Positions 1 through 11,691 of a stretch of 64,000 bases of DNA are shown here, piece by piece. The notes beneath the pieces are model-generated. The model saw nothing but the letters and a program-made list of their open reading frames with translations, had not been told where the DNA came from and ran no database searches. Each line of letters opens with the position of its first letter. The stretch's first letter is position 1. The DNA is from Acidimicrobium ferrooxidans DSM 10331. Its GTDB lineage: Bacteria > Actinomycetota > Acidimicrobiia > Acidimicrobiales > Acidimicrobiaceae. Both the position numbers and the translations under genes were made by a program. The stretch covers positions 1,988,001 through 2,052,000 of the forward strand of contig NC_013124.1 of NCBI RefSeq assembly GCF_000023265.1. Reading direction: 5' to 3'.

Positions 1-443
1 TCGGGCGCGACGTCGAGGGCGAAGGTCAGCTCGGAGACCAACACCTGGCGCGCCTTGGCGAGCATGCGGCGCTCCCCGGCCGAGAGCCCCTTGTCGTGAT
101 CGCGCAGCGTCAGGTTGCGCACCACCTCGGCGACCTGGTAGATGTCGCCGGACTTGACCTTCTCGAGGTGGTTCTTGTAGCGCCGCGACCAGTTCGCGGG
201 CATGCGCACGTCCTTCTTCCCCAGAACGGCGAAGACCTCTTCGACCTCTTCGTCGTTGATCACCTCGCGCAGGCCGACCTCGTCGACGGCGTCGACGGGC
301 AAGCGTACGGTGAGATCGCCATAGGCCACCGTGACGACGAAGTACTCCTTGGCCTCACCGAAGGCCTCGACGACCTCCCGTCCGGTGATCACAGCGGCAC
401 CATGCTGCGGGTAGACGACCTTGTCACCGACGTCGAATGGCAC
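1..443 (-). CDS. carD: CarD family transcriptional regulator (3' end beyond window)
   Basis: CarD/CdnL binds the RNA polymerase beta subunit and stabilises open complexes at promoters. The visible 147 residues start PFDVGDKVVYPQHGAAVI, the Tudor-like RNAP-interacting domain, and continue into the helical DNA-binding region (VLGKKDVRMPANWSRRYKNH, then LRDHDKGLSAGERRMLAKAR). The start is GTG at 443, preceded by a GAGGA ribosome site about 7 bases upstream. Mycobacterial CarD is about 160 residues, so only some 15 C-terminal residues are missing at the window edge. It lies downstream of disA on the same strand and has its own extended -10 box in the 97-base gap. The family assignment is very secure. 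Confidence 0.93.
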   Translation of the reverse strand, partial: MPFDVGDKVVYPQHGAAVITGREVVEAFGEAKEYFVVTVAYGDLTVRLPVDAVDEVGLREVINDEEVEEVFAVLGKKDVRMPANWSRRYKNHLEKVKSGDIYQVAEVVRNLTLRDHDKGLSAGERRMLAKARQVLVSELTFALDVAP

Positions 444-499
444 AGCTTCCTCACTTTCCCGACGCCCTCGTGCGCGTCGGGCTCACTCGTAGCGCTTCC

Positions 500-508
500 A
501 GTATACCA
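500..508 (-). promoter_or_regulatory. Extended -10 promoter of carD
   Basis: On the minus strand TGG directly precedes a TATACT hexamer (plus positions 500-505), giving an extended -10 box about 57 bases upstream of the carD GTG. No convincing TTGACA-like -35 is present, as is common for extended -10 promoters. The box lies after the disA stop codon, so carD can be transcribed independently of clpC-disA. Confidence 0.5.
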
Positions 509-540
509 GGTCGATCAGGGTGAAAGTCCAGGTCACCTGG

Positions 541-1698
541 CTATTCGTAGGACCTGAGGTGAGCCACGACCGCCTTGGCCCAGTCGGGATCCACGCCAGC
601 CACGGTCGCCAGCTCGTCGGGTTCCATGCTCGCCAACGCATGCAGCGAACCGACTCGCTCCTCGATACGCGCGGCGATCGATCGCGGCAGCCGCGGCACG
701 TGGTGCAGCAGCCTGGAGCCCTTCGACGGCAGGTTCACGCCGAGGAGCTCACCGTCGTAGAGATCCTCGTGCGCGAGCGAGACGCAGCGCGCGCGCTCGG
801 CGACGTGACGCGCCAGCTGGACGACGTTCATGAGCTCGTCGAGATCCAGCGACGCCAAGAGCTCCTTGATGTCGCGCACCTCGCCCTCGTCGCACACCCC
901 CAGAAAGTCCCGGAGGACATCGGTGTAGTCGCGGTCGAAGTCGAGGGTGATCTCGGCCGCCTGCAGTGCGACGAGGCGTCCGTCCGCACCGAGTTCGACC
1001 AGATAGCCGTCGATCTCCTCCCGAATCCGACGCACCATCTCGGCTCGCTGCAGCACGAAGACCACGTCGCGCAAGCTGACCTGCTCGCGCAACTCGAGCC
1101 CGTTCAGTTGCTCGAGCACCTGGTCGAGGCGCCCCCGATAGCGCTCGAGCGTCGAGAGCGCCTGGTTCGCGCGCGAGAGCAGCTGGGGGATGGGCTGCAG
1201 CGTGCGCTTCTCGCGGCGTCGATACACGGAGATCACCGACAGCTCCTCCGAGACCGCCACGACCGTAGCGTCCACGCTCTCTGCCACACGCTCGGCGGTA
1301 CGGTGGCGCGTGCCCGTCTCACTGGTCGGAAGGCGTGGATCGGGCACGAGGTGCACGTTCGCTCGCACGATCTGCGACCCGTGCGAGGACAGGATGATCG
1401 CGCCATCCATCTTGGCGAGCTCGAACAGCCGCTGTGGGGTATAGGCGGCCTCGATGAGGAAGCCGCCGGTACAGAGCTCGAGGACCTCGGGCGAATCGCC
1501 CAGCACGACGAGCGCTCCCATGCGCGCCAGCAAGATGCGGTCGAGCCCTTGGCGCAGGGGCGTCCCTGGAGCGACGCTCCGCAGTGCCTCCTCGATGCCC
1601 GCGCCTTCCACGCTGCTCCCTCCGTCAGACGCAGGAACCGGCACCCCGGTCGCGCTCTCGAAGCCTCGTGGAGCGCGCCGTGCGACAGCGCGCTCCAC
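541..1698 (-). CDS. disA: DNA integrity scanning diadenylate cyclase DisA
   Basis: DisA condenses two ATP into cyclic di-AMP and couples this to scanning of DNA damage. The diadenylate cyclase domain carries both signature motifs, DGA in AKMDGAIILSS and RHR in ETGTRHRTAER. A helical linker follows, and a C-terminal helix-hairpin-helix DNA-binding segment is visible near LASMEPDELATVAGVD. The GTG at 1698 has AGGAG six bases upstream, formed partly by the clpC stop codon. A second GTG at 1611, with GGAGGG before it, would give 356 residues, the usual family length, so the first 29 residues may not be translated. The gene follows clpC by 3 bases, indicating co-transcription. The usual partner radA is not adjacent. 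Confidence 0.95.
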   Translation of the reverse strand: MERAVARRAPRGFESATGVPVPASDGGSSVEGAGIEEALRSVAPGTPLRQGLDRILLARMGALVVLGDSPEVLELCTGGFLIEAAYTPQRLFELAKMDGAIILSSHGSQIVRANVHLVPDPRLPTSETGTRHRTAERVAESVDATVVAVSEELSVISVYRRREKRTLQPIPQLLSRANQALSTLERYRGRLDQVLEQLNGLELREQVSLRDVVFVLQRAEMVRRIREEIDGYLVELGADGRLVALQAAEITLDFDRDYTDVLRDFLGVCDEGEVRDIKELLASLDLDELMNVVQLARHVAERARCVSLAHEDLYDGELLGVNLPSKGSRLLHHVPRLPRSIAARIEERVGSLHALASMEPDELATVAGVDPDWAKAVVAHLRSYE

Positions 1699-1701
1699 CG
1701 A

Positions 1702-4191
<2,490 letters not shown>

Positions 4192-4407
4192 GTCTCTCGC
4201 CTCCTCGATCGGCACCTCCGGGTTGAGGACCCTTCGACTCCGATCTGGTACCTGGTTCCTTCATTCTACCCGCAACGCTCAACATCGCTCGAACATGCCT
4301 TGACGTCGGCATCGGCAGCGCCAGGCTGAACCACCGAGTTGCTCCAGTCTGCCACGGACAGCTGGGCTGTGTCTGTGGGCAGGCTCGACAGTTCGCTCAC
4401 GGAGTAC

Positions 4408-6294
4408 TCACGAGACCGCCCTCGATGTCGCCGAGCGGCAGCCATCGCCGGGCGCGTGCACGAGGACCAACCAGGTCGCATTGACCGCGAACACGTGCCA
4501 GATCGCACCGAGGTGCGCCTCCAACCACCCGACCGCGGCCTGCGGCTGGGCAAGCAGGCTGCGATCGACCACGATGGAGCACACGTCGTGGCGGGCAAGG
4601 TACCCCGGCAGCTCGTGGGCCGCCCGCGATGCCAGCGACGCGTCGGGTTGGGTCGGTTGGGCCACGCTCCAGAGATAGCCGAGGACGGCGGAGTCGTTCA
4701 ACCGAGCGATCGTCTGCGCGGGCAGGCGTGACACATAGCCCTCGGGCGTCGGGGTCCCGATCACGGCGGCCTCGTAGGGATAGAGCGCGATCCCAGCTGC
4801 CCAGGCACTCTGGGTCGGGATGACCACCGGCACGTAGAACGTGGTGCCACCGACCGCTGCGATCCCGCGGGGACGAGGGACCAGCGGGAGCGCAGTGTCG
4901 GGGAACGGCGTCGGCGCCGAACCGACCCAGAGCGCCACCGCAACGGCCGCGACGAGCCCCGCACGCAACAGCCGGCGGTGGCGACGGCGCCCGAGCGCAA
5001 CCCAGACCCACTCGAGCACCGCTGCGCCGAGCAGTGCCCCGAACAGCGCCGTGAGCACCGCGAGACGCTCCGGCAGGGTGTCGGACACGAACGGGATCGC
5101 ATCGAAGGGCAGGTACGGAAGCGGGATCGGCGTCAGCACCCCATCGACGTGGAGGTAAGGGCCCATGGACGCCAGAGCGAAGATCAGCATGGCGAGCCCG
5201 AGTGGCAGGATCAACCGCTCGAGCCGAGGCGCGAGCGGACCGTGACGGCGCTGGCGTACGACGATCGCGACGCCACCGACGAGGCCGATCCAGGGACCAG
5301 CGCCAGGGAAGCCCGAGCCGTCCGCGAGGTTCGGGGCAAGGTGCCACACGGGGGCGAGGAAGTGGAAGGCGCCCCACGGATCAGGCACAAAGAAGGACAG
5401 CGCGTCGACCACCCACGGGGTCGAGAAGGGCGTCTGCGCCCCACCGTGAACCGCGAGCGGACTCAGCAGGAGTGCGTCGAGGAGCGGCGCGACGGCGACG
5501 ACGGCGACAACACCGAGGACGAGCCAGCCCCGCCACCACGCCACGAGGGTCGCGAGACGCCTCGACGCGAGCTGCGGATGCACGAACCAGAGCACCACGA
5601 TGGCAGCGATCGCGTAGATGCCGTAGTCGTAGACGCTCCAGACCACGAGCGCCAGGAGCGCGCCGAGCACACCGAAGCGCCAGAGAGCGGGATCGGCACG
5701 ATCGAAGAGGTCGAAGGCCCAACCCACCACCAACGCGAGCCCTGCCCCGTCGACCAGGTTGAGATGCCCGAGCATCTGGCCCATGAAGAACGGGCTCGCG
5801 AGGTAGATCGCACCGGCGACGAGGGCCGCGCCGCGGCCGAGCCCGACGCGACGCGCGCACCACGCCGCAGCACCACCGTCGGCGACGAGGGACCCGAGGA
5901 GCGCGAGGTTGTAGGCGAGGACCGGCGTCGCACCGAGGTGCTCGAGCACGCCCGCGACGATGGCGGCAGGCAGCGCGAGGGTGGCCCACGCGAGGTCCGC
6001 ACCCCTCGGATAGAGCACCTGGTGCGTGAGGAAGAGCCCGTGGGCACCGACCAGCCAGCCCGCGACCCAGTGGATGTACCACAGAAACTGCGGCGAGTCA
6101 CCACCATCGCCGATCACCCTCGACGTCAGGTGAGCGCCACCGGGCCAGCTGAGCAGGAGCGCCTCGGCACCATAGATCACGACGCACGCCGCAGCGAAGG
6201 CGAGCTGTGCCCACGTTGAGCCGCGCTCGCGCGCTTGCCGTGTCCCGATCCGTGCCGCCGTCGACGACGCAGACACGGTGTCGTAGGCTGACAT
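4408..6294 (-). CDS. Large multi-pass membrane protein, glycosyltransferase-like topology
   Basis: A 628-residue integral membrane protein with roughly a dozen hydrophobic segments and a C-terminal hydrophilic region of about 150 residues, probably outside the membrane. The layout (short cytoplasmic N-terminus, a loop with GDGGDSPQFLWYIHW after the first segment, many helices, soluble tail) resembles polytopic GT-C-like or YfhO-like proteins that use lipid-linked sugars. No catalytic residue can be named with confidence and the function is not assigned. The start is ATG 6294, where a TAGTAT -10 box ends seven bases upstream, implying a leaderless mRNA. In-frame sequence further upstream only mirrors the divergent prenyl synthase. 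Divergence from a polyprenyl synthase would suit a polyprenyl-phosphate-sugar user; that is inference. Confidence 0.75.
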   Translation of the reverse strand: MSAYDTVSASSTAARIGTRQARERGSTWAQLAFAAACVVIYGAEALLLSWPGGAHLTSRVIGDGGDSPQFLWYIHWVAGWLVGAHGLFLTHQVLYPRGADLAWATLALPAAIVAGVLEHLGATPVLAYNLALLGSLVADGGAAAWCARRVGLGRGAALVAGAIYLASPFFMGQMLGHLNLVDGAGLALVVGWAFDLFDRADPALWRFGVLGALLALVVWSVYDYGIYAIAAIVVLWFVHPQLASRRLATLVAWWRGWLVLGVVAVVAVAPLLDALLLSPLAVHGGAQTPFSTPWVVDALSFFVPDPWGAFHFLAPVWHLAPNLADGSGFPGAGPWIGLVGGVAIVVRQRRHGPLAPRLERLILPLGLAMLIFALASMGPYLHVDGVLTPIPLPYLPFDAIPFVSDTLPERLAVLTALFGALLGAAVLEWVWVALGRRRHRRLLRAGLVAAVAVALWVGSAPTPFPDTALPLVPRPRGIAAVGGTTFYVPVVIPTQSAWAAGIALYPYEAAVIGTPTPEGYVSRLPAQTIARLNDSAVLGYLWSVAQPTQPDASLASRAAHELPGYLARHDVCSIVVDRSLLAQPQAAVGWLEAHLGAIWHVFAVNATWLVLVHAPGDGCRSATSRAVS

Positions 6295-6301
6295 TCGCGA
6301 G

Positions 6302-6383
6302 ATACTACCGAACACCACGGCCGCTGGCACGTGGCGCGGGGACCAAGGACCCGGGGCCACACGGACCCGACGGGCTCTAGGGT
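6302..6383. promoter_or_regulatory. Divergent leaderless promoter pair
   Basis: The minus-strand -10 TAGTAT (plus 6302-6307) ends 7 bases before ATG 6294. The plus-strand -10 TAGGGT (6378-6383) ends 7 bases before GTG 6391. Neither gene has a separate Shine-Dalgarno leader at these starts, so both transcripts probably begin at or within a base of the start codon. No clear -35 hexamer was found for either. Confidence 0.5.
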
Positions 6384-6390
6384 GGACGAG

Positions 6391-7407
6391 GTGGAGCATC
6401 CGTTGCCGCTCGGTGAGCCGTGGGCGGGTCCGTACCTCCAGGCGGTCGAGGAAGGGCTGCGTCGAGCAGCGACCACGACCGATCCGGACATCACGGCGGC
6501 CGCCCTGCACCTCATCATGGCCGGCGGCAAGCGCGTTCGACCGCTGATTGCGCTGGCGACGGCCCTTGCACTCGGCGAGGTCGCACCGTCTCCCGACGAC
6601 CCTGTCGTCCGCGGCGCCGTCGCGGTCGAGCTCGTGCACCTCGCCTCGCTCTATCACGACGACGTCATGGACGAGGCTTCGGAGCGTCGTGGGGTCTCCA
6701 GTGCCAACGCCCGGTTCGGCAACCTCATCGCGGTGGTCACCGGCGACTTCTTGTTGGCCCGCGCGGCGGGCATCGCAGCTCGCCTCGGTGAAGAGGTAGC
6801 CGCGGCGCTCGCGGACACGCTGGCCGCCATGTGCGAGGGGCAGATCCTCGAGGTTGCCGACGCGCACCAACTCACGCGCACGACCGAGCGCTACCTCGCG
6901 ACCATCGCGGGCAAGACCGCGTCGTTGATGGGGACCGCGGCCCGCATCCCGGCCATCGTCCTCGGACGCGACCAAGCGATGCTCGATGCCCTCTCGGCTG
7001 CTGGGACCGCGCTCGGCATGCTGTTCCAGCTCCGTGACGACGTGCTGGACCTCGTCGCGACCCGCGAGCAACTCGGCAAGGAGCCGGCACAGGATCTGGT
7101 GGAGGGGATCTACACCTTGCCGGTGATCCTGGCGCTCCACGACCCCACCGTGCGCGAGGCCCTGCTGGACGTGCTCCCACGAGCCGCAGACCCCGAACCA
7201 CGAGCCGTCGCACTCAGCCTGGTCCGTCGCAGCGACGGCATCCCTGGCACGCTCGGCCAGATGCGCAGGATCGAGGCCGATCTCGATGCCGTGCTCGCCG
7301 ACACGCTCGGCATGTCCGATTCGTGGTTCGGTCGGCTCGCTCGCGCGCTCGTCAGCTCAGCCGAGCACCTCGCAGCCGCGGTACCGGCACCCAGCGCACT
7401 CGCCTGA
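6391..7407 (+). CDS. Polyprenyl diphosphate synthase
   Basis: An all-trans isoprenyl diphosphate synthase that elongates allylic diphosphates with isopentenyl diphosphate, for example to the menaquinone side-chain precursor. The family motifs are intact: GGKRVRP, the first aspartate-rich motif in LYHDDVMDEASERRG, GDFLLARA, and the second aspartate-rich motif FQLRDDVLDL followed by GKEPAQDLVEGIYTLPVI. The start chosen is GTG 6391, seven bases after a TAGGGT -10 box, giving 338 residues. An upstream in-frame ATG at 6331 would place the box inside the gene and adds residues with no family match. Product chain length cannot be read reliably. It converges on lysS across a 250-base gap with no gene. 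Confidence 0.92.
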   Translation: MEHPLPLGEPWAGPYLQAVEEGLRRAATTTDPDITAAALHLIMAGGKRVRPLIALATALALGEVAPSPDDPVVRGAVAVELVHLASLYHDDVMDEASERRGVSSANARFGNLIAVVTGDFLLARAAGIAARLGEEVAAALADTLAAMCEGQILEVADAHQLTRTTERYLATIAGKTASLMGTAARIPAIVLGRDQAMLDALSAAGTALGMLFQLRDDVLDLVATREQLGKEPAQDLVEGIYTLPVILALHDPTVREALLDVLPRAADPEPRAVALSLVRRSDGIPGTLGQMRRIEADLDAVLADTLGMSDSWFGRLARALVSSAEHLAAAVPAPSALA

Positions 7408-7657
7408 GCACCCCCGGCCCAGTTTCCACCGGTCCCACCAAGAGCATCCGCGCATCAGCTCGCGGCGCCAGAGCTCCGACGTCGCCGAACTCACGGCCGG
7501 GCATACCCCCGTCGGAACGCCCCGTCCTCGGGCGCCCAGCTCAGTCGAGCCGACGAGCGAGCGAGCCGACCGACGCCCGGGGTGCGCCGGCGACGAGAGC
7601 AGCCCCGTCACGCGGTCCATGCGCCGATTCGCTCCGCGACCAGCGCCGCTCGTCTCC

Positions 7658-9154
7658 TCACGCCGTCTCGTCGGATGCGCCATCCTCGTCGACATCGCTC
7701 TCCGAGGATCCCGCCTCCGGTCGCAGGGTCGGGAAGAGAATGACCTCCTTGATGTGGCGCTGCCCTGTGAGCAGCATGGCGAGCCGATCCACACCGAGGC
7801 CGAGACCACCCGTCGGTGGCAGGCCATACTCGAGTGCCCGCACGTAGTCCGCGTCGTAGGCCATCGCCTCGTCGTCACCGGCACGGCGCTGACGAGCCTG
7901 CTCCTCGAAGCGAGCACGCTGCTCGTCCGGATCGTTGAGCTCGCTGAAGGCGTTGACGAGCTCGCGGCCCCCGACGACCAGCTCGAAGCGCTCGACTCGC
8001 CCCGGTCGCGACCGGTGACGACGAGCGAGCGGCGAGACGGACTCAGGGAAGTCCAGTACGAACGTCGGTTCGATGAGTCGCGGTTCCACGAGCTCCTCGT
8101 AGAGCGCGACCAACGCCCGCCCCGCCTCCGGCTCGAGCACGGCAAGATCGAACCGTCGAGCGAGGTCGAGCAGTCGTGCGGGCTCGTCGAGGCTGACCCG
8201 CTCGCCGACCGCCTCCGAGACGAGATCCTCCATCGTCGCCGCGCGAAACGGCGGGGTCAGATCGATCACACCGAGCTCGTTCTCGCCGCGGGTCGACCCG
8301 AAGACAGCGCGCGCTGCGCTCGCGAGCAGCCCTTCCGTGAGCTCGCGCATCGCGTCGATGTCGCCGTAGGCCTGGTAGGCCTCGAGCATCGTGAACTCGG
8401 GGTTGTGGCGAGGCGAGATACCCTCGTTCCGGAAGTCCCGGCCGAGTTCGAACACACGCTCGATCCCGCCGACCACAAGTCGCTTGAGGTAGAGCTCAGG
8501 GGCGATCCTGAGGTACAGGTCCATGTCGAGCGCGTTGTGGTGGGTCACGAAGGGTCGAGCGGCCGCGCCCGAGGCAATGGGCTGCAAGATCGGCGTCTCG
8601 ACCTCGACGAAGCCCCGTGCGTCGAGTTCGTCGCGAAGGGCTCGCACGAGTCGGCTGCGGGCGAGGAAGCGCTCGCGCACCCCGGGGTTGGCCCACAGAT
8701 CCACGTAGCGCTGGCGGTAACGCACGTCGGGATCGCGCACACCCCGCCACTTGTCGCCGAACGATCGGCGCGCATGCGCAAGAAGCTGGATCCGATCAAC
8801 GAGGACGGAGCGCTCGCCGGTCCTCGTGGTCGCGATCACACCGTCGACGCCGACCCAGTCGCCGAGCACCAGGGAATCGGCCAGCGTCGAGAACGCCTGG
8901 GTGCGATCGGCGCGCAGCCAGAGCTGGATCGCTCCGCTCGCGTCTCGAAGCTCCCCGAACGCCATCCTCCCTTGCCGCCTGAGGCGCAAGATCCGTCCGG
9001 CCACCCGGACCTGCTGATCGGTGACGGTGTCGGGCGCGAGACCCTCGCTCCGCCGTCGCACGACATCGACGGGCTCCACCCCGCCAAAGGCGTACGGAGG
9101 CACGAAGAGCGCTGCGGTCTCAGCGTCGGGCGCTCGACGTTCATCTGCGCTCAT
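7658..9154 (-). CDS. lysS: Lysyl-tRNA synthetase, class II
   Basis: Charges tRNA-Lys. The N-terminal OB-fold anticodon-binding domain ([21 protein letters not shown]) precedes the class II core: motif 1 in the [23 protein letters not shown] segment, motif 2 as [18 protein letters not shown], and motif 3 as [15 protein letters not shown]. The acidic C-terminal tail is an ordinary extension. At 498 residues it is the normal bacterial size. The ATG start has GAGAGGACGG upstream. It is the last gene of the folate/pantothenate unit, 39 bases after coaX, as in several actinobacteria where lysS follows the panC/coaX genes. Confidence 0.96.
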   Translation of the reverse strand: MSADERRAPDAETAALFVPPYAFGGVEPVDVVRRRSEGLAPDTVTDQQVRVAGRILRLRRQGRMAFGELRDASGAIQLWLRADRTQAFSTLADSLVLGDWVGVDGVIATTRTGERSVLVDRIQLLAHARRSFGDKWRGVRDPDVRYRQRYVDLWANPGVRERFLARSRLVRALRDELDARGFVEVETPILQPIASGAAARPFVTHHNALDMDLYLRIAPELYLKRLVVGGIERVFELGRDFRNEGISPRHNPEFTMLEAYQAYGDIDAMRELTEGLLASAARAVFGSTRGENELGVIDLTPPFRAATMEDLVSEAVGERVSLDEPARLLDLARRFDLAVLEPEAGRALVALYEELVEPRLIEPTFVLDFPESVSPLARRHRSRPGRVERFELVVGGRELVNAFSELNDPDEQRARFEEQARQRRAGDDEAMAYDADYVRALEYGLPPTGGLGLGVDRLAMLLTGQRHIKEVILFPTLRPEAGSSESDVDEDGASDETA

Positions 9155-9193
9155 CGTCCGTCCTCTCCACCACGCCCCAGAGACGCAAGGAGT

Positions 9194-10006
9194 CTAGGCT
9201 CGAGCCCGCCGTCCCTGGTTGCGCGCCCAGACGAGCCGCAGCCCGTGGAGCGTCAGCCACGGCTCGATATGCCCGACGACGGGCACCTCGCAGCCGATGA
9301 CCTCGCACAGCCCGCCCGTCGCGACGACCGGAGCCTCGGCTCCGATCTCGGCACGCATGAGCTCCACGAGGTGGGTGACCTGCCCGACGACACCGTTGAT
9401 CACCCCGGACTGGATCGACTCCACCGTCGAACGACCGATCGCCGCCTTCGGCCGCCGTAGCTCGACCTTGCGCAGCGCCGCAGCACGCGCCACCAACGCA
9501 TCGAGCGCGACGACCACCCCCGGCGCGATCGCACCGCCGAGGTAGGCACCGCTCGCATCGATCGCATCGACGGTGGTCGCGGTGCCGAAGTCGACCACCA
9601 GCACCGGCGCGCCATAGAGCTCGACCGCGGCCACCGCATCGACCACGCGATCGGGACCGACCTCTCGTGGATCGTCGTAGCGGATCGGGATCCCGACCCG
9701 CGTCCCCGGTCCGACCACGAGCGGACGAAGCCCGAGATGCCCCTCGACCATGTCCACGACGCTTCGGGTCACGTTCGCCGCCGAGGATGCAACGATCGCG
9801 CCGACGAGCCCACCGACGAGGTGGTGGCGATCGAGAAAGGTCTCGACGAGGATGGCGGTCTCGTCTGCCGTGCGATCGGCGCGCGTCGCCAGCCGAAGGT
9901 GCGCGACGAGTCCCTCCTCGGCCGTCGTCGCCGCAGCCTCGGTGTCGTAGACGCCGATCACGGTCTCGGTGTTGCCGACGTCGATCGTGACCACGTGCTC
10001 AGCCAT
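9194..10006 (-). CDS. coaX: Type III pantothenate kinase
   Basis: Phosphorylates pantothenate, the first step of coenzyme A synthesis. The fold belongs to the ASKHA superfamily: the phosphate-1 motif is DVGNTETVIGVYD at the N-terminus, the second motif DFGTATTVDAID lies near residue 130, and GGAIAPGVVVALDAL follows. The start is ATG 10006, overlapping the panC stop by 8 bases, and the length of 270 residues is standard. The pairing with panC immediately upstream puts pantothenate synthesis and its phosphorylation on one transcript. Confidence 0.95.
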   Translation of the reverse strand: MAEHVVTIDVGNTETVIGVYDTEAAATTAEEGLVAHLRLATRADRTADETAILVETFLDRHHLVGGLVGAIVASSAANVTRSVVDMVEGHLGLRPLVVGPGTRVGIPIRYDDPREVGPDRVVDAVAAVELYGAPVLVVDFGTATTVDAIDASGAYLGGAIAPGVVVALDALVARAAALRKVELRRPKAAIGRSTVESIQSGVINGVVGQVTHLVELMRAEIGAEAPVVATGGLCEVIGCEVPVVGHIEPWLTLHGLRLVWARNQGRRARA

Positions 10007-10844
10007 CGGCGCCTCCGATCGCACGGTTGTCGATGAGCCGGACACCCTCGACGCGCCAGGCAGCGAGCACGCGAGACGCGGGCGTGAGGGCCCGCGTCGG
10101 CTCGAGCAGGGGCGGTTCTGCGACCTCGACGTAGTCGAGATCGACCCCCCCGAGATCGGCGAGCAGGCGAGTCCGGAAGGCGGCGGCGGCGTCTCCCACA
10201 CGAGCACTCGCGCAGTGACGCGCGAGGATCTGGGCGACACGTCGCGCCTCGCGGAGCCCGACCGGCGAGAGCCGCCGGTTCCGCGACGACAGCGCGAGGC
10301 CACCCGGATCGCGAACGGTCTCGACCGCGACGACCTCGACAGGGAGGTGGAGCTCGGCCACCAGCCGGCGGACCACGAGCAGCTGCTGAAAATCCTTCTC
10401 GCCGAAGTAGGCACGAGTGGGAGCCGTCACCGTGAACAGCTTCGTCACAACGGTCGCGACACCGTCGAAGTGGCCAGGACGCACGGCACCCTCCAGCCGC
10501 TCGGTGACGCCCCCGACGCGCACCGAGACGAGGATCGGACTGGGGTGCAACTCCTCGACGACGGGTGCGAACACCCAGTCCGCACCGGCGTCCACGGCGG
10601 CACGCACGTCCGCCTCCAGGGTCCGCGGATAGGCCGCAAGGTCGGTGGGGTCGTCGAACTGCAGCGGATTGACGAAGACGGAGACGACCACGACGTCGTC
10701 GCGCTCCCGCGCTCGCCGAATCAGCGCCTCGTGCCCCTCGTGGAGCGCACCCATCGTCGGCACGAGGCCGATGGCAGCCCCGGCGTCCCGGGCAGGTGCG
10801 AGCGCCTCGCGGAGCCCGGCGACGGTCCTGATCAGCGGGTCCAC
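9999..10844 (-). CDS. panC: Pantothenate synthetase
   Basis: Joins pantoate and beta-alanine through a pantoyl-adenylate. The HIGH-type motif appears in VPTMGALHEGHEALIRRA, followed by VSVFVNPLQFD, the FGEKDFQQLLVVRRL segment and the KMSKS-equivalent LALSSRNRRLSP. The start is GTG 10844, with GTG 10850 two codons earlier equally possible. It overlaps the end of folK by 13 bases and coaX by 8. Length of 281 residues is typical. No panB or panD is nearby, so beta-alanine and pantoate supply are encoded elsewhere. Confidence 0.95.
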   Translation of the reverse strand: MDPLIRTVAGLREALAPARDAGAAIGLVPTMGALHEGHEALIRRARERDDVVVVSVFVNPLQFDDPTDLAAYPRTLEADVRAAVDAGADWVFAPVVEELHPSPILVSVRVGGVTERLEGAVRPGHFDGVATVVTKLFTVTAPTRAYFGEKDFQQLLVVRRLVAELHLPVEVVAVETVRDPGGLALSSRNRRLSPVGLREARRVAQILARHCASARVGDAAAAFRTRLLADLGGVDLDYVEVAEPPLLEPTRALTPASRVLAAWRVEGVRLIDNRAIGGADG

Positions 10845-11317
10845 GCGCACCCCGCGGCATGAGCGACGACGGGCGGTCGCTCGAGGTGGGCCAACGATCC
10901 CCCCGCCAACGACCGCGCGAGGGCGGCGTCGAGGTCCGCGAGCGGCCACAGCACGAACGACCGACCGAACGCGCGCGGATGGGGGACGACGAGGCGCGGA
11001 GGCGAGCTCACGACGACGCCGTCCATCCACACCACGTCGAGATCGAGCGTCCGAGGAGCGTTCGGGACGCTGCGTTGGCGACCGTGGCGCGCTTCGAGCG
11101 CGAGCAAGTCGTCGAGCAGGCGAAACGGCGAACGGTCCGTGCGCAGCTCGCACACCGCGTTCAGGTACCGCGGTTGCGCCCCCGGCCCGCCGACCGGCTC
11201 GGTCTCGTAGAGGTTCGACACCGCGACGACCTCGCCGATGGCGCCGAGCGCCGCATCGAGGGTCCGCGCTCGGTCGCCGAGGTTGGCGCCGAGGGCAACG
11301 AAAGCGCGGCGCCTCAC
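10832..11317 (-). CDS. folK: 6-hydroxymethyl-dihydropterin pyrophosphokinase
   Basis: Transfers pyrophosphate from ATP to 6-hydroxymethyl-dihydropterin. Family features are the N-terminal ALGANLGDRARTLDAAL, the VSNLYETEPVGGPGAQPRYLN block, and the metal/ATP-binding PRTLDLDVVWM and PHPRAFGRSFVL motifs. The GTG start at 11317 overlaps the folB stop as GTGA, so the two are translationally coupled. It has 161 residues, the normal length for a stand-alone FolK. Confidence 0.95.
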   Translation of the reverse strand: MRRRAFVALGANLGDRARTLDAALGAIGEVVAVSNLYETEPVGGPGAQPRYLNAVCELRTDRSPFRLLDDLLALEARHGRQRSVPNAPRTLDLDVVWMDGVVVSSPPRLVVPHPRAFGRSFVLWPLADLDAALARSLAGGSLAHLERPPVVAHAAGCAWTR

Positions 11318-11691
11318 GAGCGCTCACCGCCATCTCGGACCCGCGTCACGACCACGTGCACCGTGGCCCCGGCCAGTGCCAGTGGGGGGGCGAGCTTGGT
11401 CGCACGAACGGTGACGCGCTCGAGCTGCGCCCAGCCGAGCGTCGCAACGATGGCGTCGGCGAGCCGCGCCGCGACCGTCTCGACCAAGGCACACGGCGTC
11501 GCAAGGACCTCGGGCACGAGGCGATCGAGCACGCTGTAGTCGACGGTGGTGGCGAGGTCGTCGCCGATCGGCTCCTCGGCGACGACGAGTTCGACCGCAA
11601 GCTCGACCGGCTGCGGCAGGGACCGCTCGGCCTCGGTCACGCCGAGGTGCGCCGGTTGCACCATGCCCTCGACCGCGATGGTCAGGCCCAC
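11314..11691 (-). CDS. folB: Dihydroneopterin aldolase
   Basis: Cleaves 7,8-dihydroneopterin to 6-hydroxymethyl-dihydropterin and glycolaldehyde. The 125-residue protein has the T-fold pattern, with VEGMVQPAHLGVTEAERSLPQPVELAVEL at the N-terminus, VDYSVLDRLVPEVLATPCALVETVAARLADAI in the middle, and RVTVRATKLAPPLA near the end. The glutamate in LVETVAARL corresponds to the pterin-anchoring position of the family. It begins with GTG 11691, overlapping folP by 10 bases. Confidence 0.93.
   Translation of the reverse strand: MGLTIAVEGMVQPAHLGVTEAERSLPQPVELAVELVVAEEPIGDDLATTVDYSVLDRLVPEVLATPCALVETVAARLADAIVATLGWAQLERVTVRATKLAPPLALAGATVHVVVTRVRDGGERS

Noticed and set aside
6295-7140. N-terminal extension of the membrane protein to 910 residues
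   Set aside because: The added 280 residues are the antisense of the polyprenyl synthase, and a promoter lies directly before ATG 6294.
7408-7657. Possible small gene between the prenyl synthase and lysS
   Set aside because: No frame has motif or start-site support; it is a convergent intergenic gap.
10845-11333. N-terminal extension of panC to 444 residues
   Set aside because: The extra residues are an out-of-frame reading of folK; PanC family sequence begins at GTG 10844.
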